Part shown: positions 22,646 through 33,729 of the stretch, in pieces | Layout of the letters: each line of letters opens with the position of its first letter | How positions within the stretch are numbered: position 1 is the first letter of the stretch | Assembly (NCBI RefSeq): GCF_010015585.1 | Contig: NW_022985100.1 | Coordinates: 62,001-126,000, forward strand | Reading direction: 5' to 3' | Length of the DNA stretch: 64,000 bases | From: Eremomyces bilateralis CBS 781.70 | Lineage: Eukaryota; Ascomycota; Dothideomycetes; Eremomycetales; Eremomycetaceae | Position numbers and translations under genes: made by a program | Notes under the pieces: generated by a model | Databases searched by the model: none | What the model saw: only the letters and a program-made list of their open reading frames with translations | What the model was told of the DNA's origin: nothing

Positions 22646-23650
22646 TGGGGCGATCGGAGGGAAGAGGGATATCGAAACTCGGAGACGCGGGTTTAATTAT
22701 ATATGAGAGTTTGCGGCGGTTTATGGGTTTCTTTGTAGAGCGAGGAGATATCTCGTTCGTTAGAGGGGTTCAGAGCTGTTGTGCTCAGGGTTCTTCGCCC
22801 GCAGCTGAGTGGGGCTCCGCTATCGCCAGCGGATTTACATAGTAGGAATGGACGGACGTGCCCTGTTCAGCCAAACGTCAATTCTACGGCAGTGCACAGA
22901 TTAATATCACTCTAGATTGAATGTATGGATTCCCGACAATATATAGCCACATATTCCGCTTCGATGTCGCAATCCTCTCCGCCAAGCGCAAATACTGTAG
23001 GCAGCTAGAGATGTTATGGAGTACATATATATCTCCGGCAACTCTGCATCACTAAACCAGTCATCTTTTTCTTTCTCTAAGCTCAAAAGCTGTCTAGAGG
23101 TGAGAGCCCCTTAAAAGGCAGCATAGCAAAGGAGTGGTCACTGAAACGATGTCAAGTCATGTTTGGGAGGATCCCTTCCCCCAATATAAAATTCTAGATA
23201 TACATTCCGAGGCGCTCTCGCGGAGCGCTGCTAGATCATAACCAGTGCTTTCTATCCAAATAAGATGCTCTCATATACATTTTGAGGCCCTCGTCGGAAA
23301 TCCATGAGACATTAGTGACCTGAAAAAACACCCTAGTCGACTCCGTCGCTGGAGGGCGGCGATGCAAGCACCATTGGACGCCGTGTAATGCTAGTTATGT
23401 GACCCTGTGCCTATGCCGTAATTGCTGAGAAGTAAACTCCATCCATCGCCGTGGTTCGTTTCGAGAAAGAGAATTGCTGAAGGAAAGCGGGAGAATGCAT
23501 GTCGGCTCGAATGGAGCGGACAGGTGGTTCGGGGGTGATTGAAATCCGTTTCGTAGGTCGTGCAAAGAACCAGAAGGAATACGCGTCGTCAAACTCGGGA
23601 AGGGAGGAGTCCCCAGTAGTCCGTAAAATCAAAGATCGCAGTCTCGCGCA
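22646..23650. other. intergenic region upstream of ureG
   Basis: A+T-richer sequence with no supported gene. A small imperfect hairpin around GAGGCGCTCTCGCGGAGCGC lies near 23,200. The ~150 bases before 22,860 are probably the ureG promoter. Confidence 0.4.
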
Positions 23651-24619
23651 TCACTTCAACGCCTTCCGCAACCACGCCTCCCACTTCTCCCGCAAACTCA
23701 ACACGAACACATGCGCATCATTCGGCCCATCCTTCCCTCCGGGCTCCCCAATAATCGCCGAGAAGATCATAAACACCGCAGCGACCCAGGCGACGAGGGC
23801 GAGGCCACCGGCAACGACGGGGCCGAATAGCAGGACGGAGACGAGGGCAGCGGGGGAATAGCGGTCGGGGGCGACGCGGGAAAAGGCGAGGCGGAGGTGG
23901 ACGAGGAGGACGGGGGAGAGGAAGGTGATGAGATCGGAAGGGATGGAGGGTTGGTGGGCGCAGAGGCGGAGGGGGAGGAGGACGAGGAGGGCGAGGAGGG
24001 CGAGGAGCGTCCAGAGGAGGGAGAGGAGGGAGAGGAGGGGGTTGAGGAGGGAGAGATGGAACTGGGGGAGTTAGTATGAATTAATTGATATAACGAGGTC
24101 GACGAGCTTGCTCCATGAAGGTTGGTGGTGTTGGAGAATGGAAAAGAAATATACCACTATCCTCACGACCTTCCTCTCCAGTCGCTTGTCGATACTCTCC
24201 ACCTCATCCGCATACCGCACGGCTGACATATCCGCCATCCTCGTCGGCGCACCCCCCCGAAACGGATCCACCACCACGCTCTTCTCCACATCCACCGTCT
24301 GATGCGACCCCCGCGAGTCCTGGTACGGTAGGTGCACGCTTACGGGCGGCTGCGGCGCGGGATGCGGCGCCAACGACGAGGTCGACGGGCTGCTGATGCC
24401 GGACGAGGTGCTGGATCGCGGGAGTTTCGTCACCACCGTCGAAGGGCTCGCGGGCTCCGCGGGCCGGAATGGCTGGGTGAGCGACGCATGGCGGCCTGGC
24501 GTGGGGGATAGGCTTCTATCGGATCGGAGGGAGTGGTGGGTGGTTCGTTTCTCGTGCGGAGAGGAGTGGAGGGGGGAATATGCCATCGGTGGGGCGGGAG
24601 GGACGGTGGGTTCTGGCAT
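23651..24619 (-). CDS. conserved-type fungal membrane protein of unknown function
   Basis: Exons 24155-24619 and 23651-24061 join across a 93-base intron to 291 residues. I do not recognise the family. The first ~120 residues are Pro/Ser-rich and disordered, followed by a conserved-looking amphipathic block (RYADEVESIDKRLERKVVRIV) at about 132-155. Then come hydrophobic segments: a very leucine-rich one right after the intron (about 156-185), a second at about 222-240, and a third containing WVAAVFMIF at about 245-262. The protein ends in a charged helix (SLREKWEAWLRKALK). The topology is probably three helices with a cytosolic N-terminus. The first ATG in frame is at 24,619; the open frame runs slightly further upstream without ATG. 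Confidence 0.75.
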
Positions 24620-26844
24620 GGCGAATGGTTGGACCACCAGCAGCGGCACGGTAGACGGAATTGGGGCGGTGGATTCGAGACGTCGAGGTGTGAGGATAAG
24701 AAGACTCTATCTACGAGGCAATCGGGAAATGGCGAGGAGGGAGATGAAGCCACGGCGAGAAACGGTGCGGCCGTGAGGAGGACGGCATCGTTTCCTGGAG
24801 AGGAAGCGGGATAGGCGGACTGCAGCAGGAGATAAAAGGGTAAAGGGAATCGACGAGCCACCAACGAGCGGTGGACGTAGCGAGGACAAGAGCGACGAGC
24901 GAACGATTGAAGACGAGAATCAAGACTCAAGAGACTTGGGAGAGGAGCAACGAAAACTTGGGAGCGCTGGGCGTGCGTCCGCTGTCGCCCTGTCGGGAAT
25001 TGGGGATCACGACGACGGACGGGACATTGGGACGGGTGGACGGCTTTTCCTCTTGCGTGGATTCTTTTGCTCAGCGGTGATTTCTTGGACGTCTTGGCTG
25101 TGCGATGGTGCTGGGGCGCGGAAGAAGCGCCTATCCGAACTTACCAGACAGTCCCAAGACATTGTTTGCGGTCCAGGTGGACAAAAGTCAGGAAATCAAG
25201 GGAGCAAAGGCCACCGCGCCAGAGAGATTATTCTCGATTCTCTTGGGAGATGGGCCCGTTCATGTTGGCGGAACGGGTGGAAGAGAATCAAGGGGGTCAG
25301 GCATGTCGGAGGAAGGGCGAGTGGGAGCGTCTCACCGATGACAGAGGAAATGGAAGAAATGAAGACACGCAGGTCAGAGCTTTGCGAATTCCGGGCTGGG
25401 CATCGTCTTGGCCACGCCCTCAAGCGGCTTGGAATTGGTCGCGGGCTGGAGATGAACGGGCTTGGAACTGCCGATGACTGCGGAGGGCCACATCTGCCCA
25501 TCCTGATTGCTCATCGTTGCCCATGAAAGGCTATCGGTCCATTTGATGGTCTTGACGCAGTCTTGGGAGAGTCGACGCCGCTGCTTGGAGGTTGGAGAGC
25601 CCAGAAGCAATTGGCGATTTGTGTACGGAGGGTTGGAGAAATAAAGAGGGGAGAAATGACCGGAAGACGTGCCGCCGGATGCTACTGTTGCATTGTTGGT
25701 TCTTGGCTGCAATCTGCATGTATCACTGCCGATCTTCAACCCAACGGGATCATATTCTCCAGGATTTTGTACTCGGCATGTTTGCTCGTCGATGAACTCG
25801 CATATCCCTCATTCATGATGCTTTTGAGATAGGGCGTTCAGCGTTCGAGAGCCAAGGCGCTCGAACTTGGAGAGAATGACGAGCTCAAGTGACTCAGCAG
25901 TCAGCACATTAATTCTCATGTTTTCAGCAGCACTTCATGATCCCCTGTTCCCTATCTCCTCAATCTCACGCACTGCCAATATCCATTCCTTATGCCGTGG
26001 ACACTAGACTCTCCCAAGAGCGAGTCCAAGAATGACAGATATTCTTGGAAGTGTCCTTGGAAGTGTCCTTGGGAGTTAAAACCGCTCATCCCTTGATTTA
26101 TGGTCTGATCCATCATTCATCGTACAACCGCCCAGACACGCATAAACCGCCAGTTCCCATGGTGCCATCCTCCATGTTGACCGGCCAATTCGTACAAACC
26201 CAAGTGATGCATACTCGTGAAACCACCTCCATCGTCCCTCCCACCTAACCACTGTAGCTATCCATTATCTAAACCCTATCAAAAAGTGCATATTCAAGAT
26301 CTGATTCCGTCACTGTACGGAATACCCCAGTCCAACATAGTCCGCCCATCTGTAACTAGCCTACCCCACTCCAGCGGAAGCCCTTTCCAGCCCTCTCTTC
26401 CGCTCTTACATGTCTAGCTCGAGCTGTCTCGGCGGACCTGAGGACCGCCGCCACGGATGACGGCAACTCACCAACGCCTGGAGGCCTTGGGAGGGGGTCA
26501 TGGCATGTCCAGAGCCGTTTGGCGGGGCTTGGGGTGCGGTCCTGTTTGCTGTGGGTGGTTAGAGGCTTCTGCGCCCTGCGGGTGGAGCACTAATACTGGA
26601 GCTGCCGTCCTGACTTTGTTTGTGGGGGGATTGGAGGGGACTTGGCCGGGTGTGGAGATGGGAGGTGACCTGGAATTCCCGGGCAGAGGTCAATATATTG
26701 CCGGGTTTGGCGTAAATTTATACTAGGCTGGAATCTGAGGGACCAGGGTCGTGCGGAAGAGGGCTGGGTTCACGGTAGAGCACATGCGAGTAATATATAA
26801 TCCCATGTCTCGGAGCTGGCGGGATGGGTTGATACGGACGGATG
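24620..26844. other. 2.2-kb intergenic region
   Basis: Includes the CT-rich (minus strand) leader of the membrane-protein gene. A minus frame at 25,374-25,739 is open for 121 codons with an internal ATG (46 codons, MSNQDGQMWP...), but there is no supporting domain or exon context. No gene is called. Confidence 0.4.
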
Positions 26845-27093
26845 TTAGGGGTTACACGTTGGATTGTGGGCTGCAGGTACGGGTGTATCGATCGCCTGGC
26901 AGGCAAAGATGATTTGCGTGGAGTACACGAGTGCAGATACGTAGGTTGTTGCCGTGATGAAGACTAATTCGTACTCGTTCATGCCACCTGATGATATCAT
27001 TGCCCTAGATAAGGAGAAGGAGTAGGTTGAGTACCAGCATCCCCAAGTAATGCAGGACAGCGCAATGAATGACACCCATCCAAACCAGCCCAA
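26845..27093 (-). other. open frame continuing directly past the S1P lyase stop codon
   Basis: After the TGA at 27,094-27,096 the same frame stays open for 82 codons. It encodes hydrophobic stretches (GWFGWVSFIALSCITWG and YVSALVYSTQIIFAC) before a TAA. The base after the stop is T (TGA-TTG), not the efficient fungal read-through context TGA-CTA. It is most simply the 3' UTR, but composition is unusually protein-like. Confidence 0.3.
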
Positions 27094-29013
27094 TCAAAAC
27101 TCTGGCTTCGCCTTATACAAATTGTCCAAAAACGCCACCGCGAAATCCTTCACGATCGTTTTATCCGGGAAGCTCACCGCCACGCCATACAGCTGCGCCG
27201 TGCTCGTTCCCTTTCCCTTCTTCCGCCCCTCGCGGATCCGTGTCCGCTCCTCCTCCACCATCGCCCCCACCACCACCTTCAGATCCTCCACCAGCGTCTC
27301 CACCGCCCCCACGATCGGCAACGTCACCGCGACGTGCACCGCCGCCGGGTCCTGCGTCGCGTTCAGATCCCACCCGCCCCGCGCCTTCATCGCGTCCTTG
27401 ACCTCGTAGATGTTCAACTGCGGCTCGTCTTTCCCGGCGGGCTTCTTCGCGATGAACGCGAGCACGCTCACCTTTGGATGCCCTACTACCTGCAGATAGC
27501 TGCGTAGCGGCTCCTCCTCCCGCACTGCCCGCTCGAGGTCCCGCGTCGCCCCGACGATGCGGTGACACGCGTCCACGTATCCAGATTCCCCAATGGACAT
27601 CAAGCTGGCCCAGCAGCCCGCGATGAGCGCGCCAGGGCGAGACCCGGCGATGGACGGGCTGGCGTACATGCCACCGGTCCAGTCGATGCTGAGAGAGTAC
27701 TGGTAGGCGCGGAGGGCCTTGGAGCGGTAGAGGAGGGTGGAGTTGCCTTTGGGGGCGAACCCATATTTGTGGGTGTCGCAGCTAATGGAGGTGACGCCTT
27801 TGAGGCGGAAGTCGAAGGGGTCGGCGTCGAAGCCGGCCTTTTCGAGGAAAGGGACGAGGAAGGAACCGAGGCAGCAGTCGACGTGGAGGGGGAGGGAGTA
27901 GCGGAGCGCGAGGCGGGAGAGCGCGCTGATGTCGTCGATGATGCCGTGGGGGTAGTTGGGGGCAGAGCCAATGAGGATGACGGTATTGCTGTTGATGTGG
28001 GCGTAGACGGAGGGCATGTGGACTTTGTAGGAGGGTGCGGGGCATGGGACGAGGTGCATTTTGATGTTGAAGTAGTCGGCGGCTTTATGGAAGGCAGCGT
28101 GTGCGGTAATGGGGACGATCCTGGGTAGAGTTAGGAATGTTGATAGCGGTAGCGTAGGAGACTTACATCTCGGGCTCGGTGACGCCTCGCTCCTTGTATG
28201 CCTTTTGCCGTGCAGCAAAGCACGCCATGAGGATGGATTCAGTCCCGCCACTGGTTGTGATGCCCGCCCCATCAGCTGGTGCATTAAACAACGACAGAAC
28301 CTGTATAAATTCAGCAATTGTCCACCCCCCAAAGAGACATCTCACCCACCATCGCCACAATCTCCGCCTCCATCTTCCTCACCCCCGGAAACACATCCGG
28401 ATGCAACGGATTCGCCACGGTGAACGTCCCAAACGCCTCCGTCTGCAACCTCGACAACTGCTCCCCCCCATGATACACCGTCCCGGACACCCTCCCTTCC
28501 TCCCACCTCGGCCTCACCATTCCCGCCAAGCTCTTCAATTCTTCGCGCACCCGCTCCTCGCTCCACCCCTCGCTCGGCAGCGCCGTGTGCCGCACCACAT
28601 CCCGCCCTGTCGGGATCATGTCGAGCTCCAGCTGGCGGATCACCACGCGCTTCTCGCGCTGCACCTTGGCGCGGACGAAGGGCGCGGACTGGAGAAGGCG
28701 GTAGGCAGTCTTCTTCACGGAGAGGGAGAAGCCGAGGACGGTGCCGAGGAGGCCGTAGCCACGGACATGGCGGTAGGTTTTGCGGGACCAGCGGAAGAGG
28801 AAGAGGAGGAAGACGAGATTGCGGAGGCTGTGGAGGGGGTTAGCACTTAGCAGGATGTTTGGGGGGTTTGGAGGGGTGGGGCTAGTGGGAGTGGAGGGAT
28901 GCTGTTGGGGAGACGTACAGGTCGATATTCAGCTCGAGCAGTCGGCGTCGACTAGTTGATCGCTGGGCAGCGAGGGTGTCGCGGAGGCTGACGGGAAGCC
29001 GTGATGAACCCAT
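27094..29013 (-). CDS. dpl1: sphingosine-1-phosphate lyase (PLP-dependent)
   Basis: Four exons (28919-29013, 28350-28827, 28167-28300, 27094-28120) join in phase to 577 residues, matching Dpl1/SGPL1 length. The enzyme cleaves phosphorylated long-chain bases to a fatty aldehyde and phosphoethanolamine at the ER membrane, the exit step of sphingolipid breakdown. Visible family marks are the N-terminal hydrophobic anchor (LRNLVFLLFLFRW, about 33-45), GTVYHGGE, the ITTSGGTESILMA PLP-phosphate loop, HVDCCLG, and the Schiff-base lysine in SCDTHKYGFAPKG at about residue 354. All key residues are present. The small PLDc_N gene lies just upstream on the same strand. Confidence 0.95.
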
Positions 29014-29453
29014 CGTGTATGGAATACGGAGTATGGATGAAATGGGAGAGATGCGGACAATGGTCGGGGACAATCGCAACTTTGAAGGATGGGACGTGGA
29101 AGACGAGATCGGCGTTCTATGAAGTCCATCATCACATGCGGTTGGATGCGGACAGGGTTGGGGGTTGGGGTAACTCGGAAGGTGCTACCGACCGATGATA
29201 TCATTGGTTGGAAAGCAGGGAAGGTGCGTGGTGGATCAGGACATGGAGTATGGAGTGGTAGGAATAGGACCGTCAACCATATCGTATTCCATGAACGTTC
29301 AGCATAGGGTTTTGGATGGGTTCATATTAGAAATGTATCACATCGCCTCATAAATCATCCTCATCGCTCCCTTCCCAACGCCCCCAGAATCCCCATCTCC
29401 CACGCCATCCCCACATCCATCATCTCCCGCCTCCCCACATTCACCCATCCCAT
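29014..29453. other. promoter region of the S1P lyase gene
   Basis: 440 bases between the lyase start and the stop of the next minus-strand gene. No gene is supported; it should hold the lyase promoter. Confidence 0.45.
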
Positions 29454-29828
29454 CTACGCACCCAGCGGCTCATACCCACCCGACGCATGCGCGGCGCGAT
29501 TCGAGAACAGATAATAGATTATTAATCCGCCGATAGGGAACAAGAAGACCAGCAGACACCAGAGGACCTTATTGAGCGCCGGGCGATTGGATTTGAGGAC
29601 CTCGACTGGAGGGGTTAGCTTTTACGACAGATCGTAGAGAGGGAGGCGATGAAGGTATGGCTCGAAGGACTTACGAAACACTATCACGTCTAAGACTAGC
29701 ACGACGAAGCCCAGAACCCCGCCGCCGGCGCCGTACTGCCACGCGTTGCCATGGCCTTCGGTGTGCATGGTGGGCGCGGCGGAAGCGAGAGAGAAGAGGA
29801 GGAAGTGGAGGAGGGAGAGGAGGAGCAT
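29454..29828 (-). CDS. small membrane protein with PLDc_N-type domain
   Basis: Exons 29675-29828 and 29454-29605 join across a 69-base intron to give 101 residues. It begins with a signal-like hydrophobic segment (1-18, ending SAAPT), then a second helix at about 35-52, and a final block NKVLWCLLVFLFPIGGLIIY at about 63-82 that matches the phospholipase-D-nuclease N-terminal (PLDc_N) signature of a two-helix membrane module. That module has no catalytic residues and its role in fungi is unknown. The end GGYEPLGA is cytosolic-like. The intron phase (codon CTC split after C) confirms the join. Confidence 0.8.
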
Positions 29829-30785
29829 GGTGAGGGTTCGTAGAGGTGAGTGGCTCTGGTTTGGTTTGGTTGGGAGGTGGGTTGAGTTGGGGATGCTGAG
29901 GAAGCCCCGGGAGTCTTGGAGAGTTGATTGCTGTGATTTGGATGGAAGGTGGAGAAAGTAGGTCTATCAAGATACCTGTCGTGTGAGTACCGTACTGCAA
30001 GTAATAAAGTCGAGGTTGAGGCCGAAATATTGCGAGAGACTAAGAGGGAGAGAGGCTTGATGTTGGTCGTGGATGGTTGCTGGCTTCTGGTACGCATGCA
30101 TGCACGAAGGATGACGTCACCAAACGACAACGCAAGCTTCCTGTTCTGCCTGATCACGGCATTGGCTCCGAGTGCTGGATCGAGTGAAGCAAGATAAGAG
30201 ATCTTACACAATGAACGGCGGAGTTTGGGGTATGTTTGGATTCGCTAGGAATTGAAGACTTCGGGACCTGAGTAGAGATGTAAATCACTGATGGTCGAGG
30301 CAAGGTAAATGTTCGGTTGAGAAGTAGTAGTCAATCTCAAAGTCAAGTCGCTTCATTCATTTATAAAGCCTATCAAGCCAGTCCACACAAGCTCTCGCTC
30401 ACCTCGCTATGTAATTATCGTCATTCCGTTCATGATCCATTCTCGTAATAATACATGTTCGCTTCATAAGAAGTCATATCGTCCCTCGCTGCCATCGTCC
30501 CTCCGTTGGCACCCGCTCAGTAACGCCGTGGGGAATGATCAAGTGACAGACAGATGGAACAACGACCACGGTGTGTGTCATGGTCATATCCGAAAATGCA
30601 TGCATGGAAGAAGTGCCCGACCCCCCATTTCAAAATCCCGCCATGAGGCAAATCGCAACGAACCATTAATCATATAAACCATCCCTAAGCACACCCGAAA
30701 CATCTGTCTAGGTTCTCGCAGGAATTCCTTTGAAAAAAAACACTTCCACTCGCTCGGTGTAGTGCGAAAAGACGCTGGTATGTCC
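29829..30785. other. intergenic region
   Basis: About 960 bases between two minus-strand genes, so promoter of the small membrane protein and 3' UTR of the next gene. No gene is supported. Confidence 0.45.
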
Positions 30786-32525
30786 TCAGTAATCTTCTGC
30801 GGAAAATCCAGAGAGCTCCGCAAGCCCGTCCCACAGCTCCTCCCAAGGCGACTTCGTCTTGACCGTGATCGAAGGCTCGTGGACGATGTCGTCCTCCATA
30901 TTGCCTTCCGCAGTGGTTTCCACGGTGTGGATTTCGACAACTTCGGTAACAGACATCCCATGTTCTCCGGTTTCTTTGGTCTGCTCGACTCCTTCCTCCT
31001 CCCATTTCTCATTCACGATCTCGGCGATGATCTCTTCGACCTCGCTCAACTGAGAAGATCCCTCCTCCGATGCTTCTTCCGCGGTCTCGACAATGGTCTC
31101 TTCTACCTCACTGATCTGAGAAGCCACCTCTTCTGATGCTTCTTCCACGGTCTCGGTGACGATCTCTTGTGCCTCGGTGATCTCACACTCTTCCCTTTCT
31201 TCTTCCACTGTCTCGGAAACCGCGTCTCCATCCAGTTCGCAAGGCCTTTCGATCGGCGATATTTCATGTGCCACAACACTCTTCGCTGGAGCAGTGACCG
31301 CTCGATTCTGAAGCGATGGCCGCTTGATCCGGAGTAAGCGGCGTCGTTTCGTCGGACTGGTTGTCGGGGTCGAGATGTTGCTGCGCTTCATCGACGAAGT
31401 GTCGGAGGCGACGGACGGCTGCCGGAGCGGGGATCGGTAGGTTGGGGCGAATGCATTCGAAAGCTGCGAGCCGGAAAGGAAGTCGTCTCCTTCGTCGGAC
31501 GCGCGGACTCGGGTGGACGAGGCAGGCGATTGGGAGGGGTGGATGCGCATTTCCTCGCGGAGGAGATCGATCTCGTGGTCGAGACTGTCGGGCTCGCTGG
31601 GCTTGATCGATTCGGCGTGCGTGGAGTGGGAGCTGATTTTGAGTCCACGGTATGCGGCCTGTAAGTCGGAGGCGCGCAGTTGGAGCTTGAGATAGAAGAG
31701 CTCGGAGTGGTCGAGTTCGGATGCCTTGCGGAGGGCTTCGTTCTCGGCTTGCAGGTCGATGATGCGGGTGGCAGCGGTGTCCAGACGGAGGGTGTTCATG
31801 TCGTTCAAGTGTTTGATCTCTTCGTATCGTGCGCGAAGTTCGGTGGCAGCTCGGGAAATGCGCGCGACCAGTTCATGTTGCTCTTCCAATGCACGGGCGG
31901 GAAAGAAGAGCCCTGCCTTCTTCGAAGAGCGACTAAGATGGCTAGTAGCTGCTAGGCTCTTGTCAGAATACGATACTCGTCGACCAAGCTCTTTAATATC
32001 TTCAGGTGCGACATCACTGTCACTGTTCTCAAACTGACCAACTCCATTGCCGTCTCCGTGTTCGTCACTTCCGTCCGTCTCTTCAAATTCAAGGTCATCT
32101 TCATCATCAATGAATAAGCCACTGTCCCCAAGCACTGCTTCCTTTGTCTGACTGATAGGCGCCGTGAGATCTGATTCGATGTTCTCGACACGACTGTTGA
32201 GCAAAGCAGTTTGTTCCTCGGTCAGGTTCTCGCGTTCGTGGATGCAGATAGCAATATCGCGCAGTCGCTGTAAGAGAGCGCGTTGAGGGGTGTTCGCTGG
32301 GGGTTCAATGGGAGAAGAGGAGATCTCATCGATTGAACTTTCCTGAAGGGTATGCGGGATGACGGGGTATCCCAGTTTGCCATTTTCGACAGTGAATCGG
32401 TGGGAATCGCGGGGATCGGTGTCAGGGGAGATCGAGAGATCGGTATAGTAATCGGAGTACGGGGAATCCATCAGTCTGGCTGATTGTGGCATGGTTCGGG
32501 GTGGTGGGGTGGTCGGAGAGGGCAT
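30786..32525 (-). CDS. acidic coiled-coil protein of unknown function
   Basis: A single exon of 579 residues from the first ATG at 32,525 (the open frame extends 15 codons upstream without ATG). I do not recognise a named family. A coiled-coil lies at about 215-300 (EEQHELVARISRAATELRAR onward, then LQAENEALRKASELDHSEL). A basic cluster TKRRRLLRIKRP at about 402-413 could be a nuclear localisation signal. The C-terminal third is very acidic with repeats of an ETVEEASEE-like unit, about 20 residues long and occurring about three times (about 455-520). The end is PWEELWDGLAELSGFSAEDY. Location and function are open. Confidence 0.78.
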   Translation of the reverse strand: MPSPTTPPPRTMPQSARLMDSPYSDYYTDLSISPDTDPRDSHRFTVENGKLGYPVIPHTLQESSIDEISSSPIEPPANTPQRALLQRLRDIAICIHERENLTEEQTALLNSRVENIESDLTAPISQTKEAVLGDSGLFIDDEDDLEFEETDGSDEHGDGNGVGQFENSDSDVAPEDIKELGRRVSYSDKSLAATSHLSRSSKKAGLFFPARALEEQHELVARISRAATELRARYEEIKHLNDMNTLRLDTAATRIIDLQAENEALRKASELDHSELFYLKLQLRASDLQAAYRGLKISSHSTHAESIKPSEPDSLDHEIDLLREEMRIHPSQSPASSTRVRASDEGDDFLSGSQLSNAFAPTYRSPLRQPSVASDTSSMKRSNISTPTTSPTKRRRLLRIKRPSLQNRAVTAPAKSVVAHEISPIERPCELDGDAVSETVEEEREECEITEAQEIVTETVEEASEEVASQISEVEETIVETAEEASEEGSSQLSEVEEIIAEIVNEKWEEEGVEQTKETGEHGMSVTEVVEIHTVETTAEGNMEDDIVHEPSITVKTKSPWEELWDGLAELSGFSAEDY

Positions 32526-33630
32526 GATGGAGATGTGAAATTGTGAAGAAGCAGAGCAAACGTTCAACAAGAAGATAGAGGAGAGATAAGAGGACTGGAG
32601 TGAAGTTCAAAGTGGTGATGCACAATGCGCCGGATCTGAAAGTGATAGATCGGGGATAGACACTATGCGACAATCGTTCAATAAGTCACAGGCAGCTGCC
32701 GACTTCAATGGCTGGGCTATCTCCGTGAGGATTTGTGGTGGTGAGGTGGTGGAAAAGGATTCATGGTGGAGATGGAAAGTCTCCAGACGCCGAATAGATA
32801 ATAATCCCGTTCACATGGCCGTGGGAGTGAAGTGAAAGAGGAGGAGTGTTTGCAGAACGGAGAGAGATAGTGACGAACAGAGGCTGGTAAGCTGTAGCGG
32901 ATGCGAATACTAGTAGTAGAAATTGTGAGAACGGTGGAGTGAACGGTGAGCGGTCATCTGGTCCGATGCTGCAACTTGGCGTTCTGCAGGCTGGGTGGAT
33001 TATGTAAGGAGTGAACCCCGCCATCGTGATTACCCATATTGCTGGATGCCTGGCTCCTTCTCTGGTCTCCCGTGATTTCTAGTCACACCTGCTGCACCGC
33101 CACACCGGGCGCCTAGGCGATAAGGCGATAAGGCGATGCTGCCATGAGGCACCAAGGAGAACCCTGTGCTACCTGGCCAATCAAGATACGATTTCTGTTT
33201 TGGGTAACTATGCATGCAGCTCCCCGGTCTACTTCTATCATCATCATAAACATCGTCTGCTGTCATTTCTCCTCGGTTTCTATCAACTGGTTTGTCCTCG
33301 CCGTGGGGACCCTCTGTCCAACTCTGCTATATCAAGTCTCTCCTTACTATGCAATTCCTCTCGCTTTGACTGAGTAAGTAAATCAACGTTGATCGCTCCA
33401 GGCGTACTAACCAGCAGATCCACCTGCCGTCCAAATTCCAAAGACTCGGTTTTATCCTGACGGCGCAATCTCAGTTAGCGACTATGGGCTCATCAGCCAT
33501 CACTAGACACTAAGCAGACTTACTAGAGAGGCATTGAGTCTCGGCCAAATTCCAGACACACAGACCCCCGTATTTAATCCCTCACACAGGTTCTGACCTC
33601 CCATCTCACTCACACTTATTTCGTGCCTGG
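32526..33630. other. divergent intergenic region
   Basis: 1.1 kb between the acidic coiled-coil gene (-) and the RNase H protein gene (+). It has a CCAAT on the plus strand near 33,177, a short GCGATAAG direct repeat at 33,117-33,136 and possible splice sites near 33,370-33,600 that could belong to an untranslated or short coding first exon of the downstream gene. Confidence 0.4.
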
Positions 33631-33729
33631 GTGTCCTCTACACCACCACCCGCTCCAGTGGTGCTACAGCTCAACGGCCACGGGAATAGTGGTAGCAACG
33701 GCCAAAGCTACCTTTCTCATGTGGCTGAA

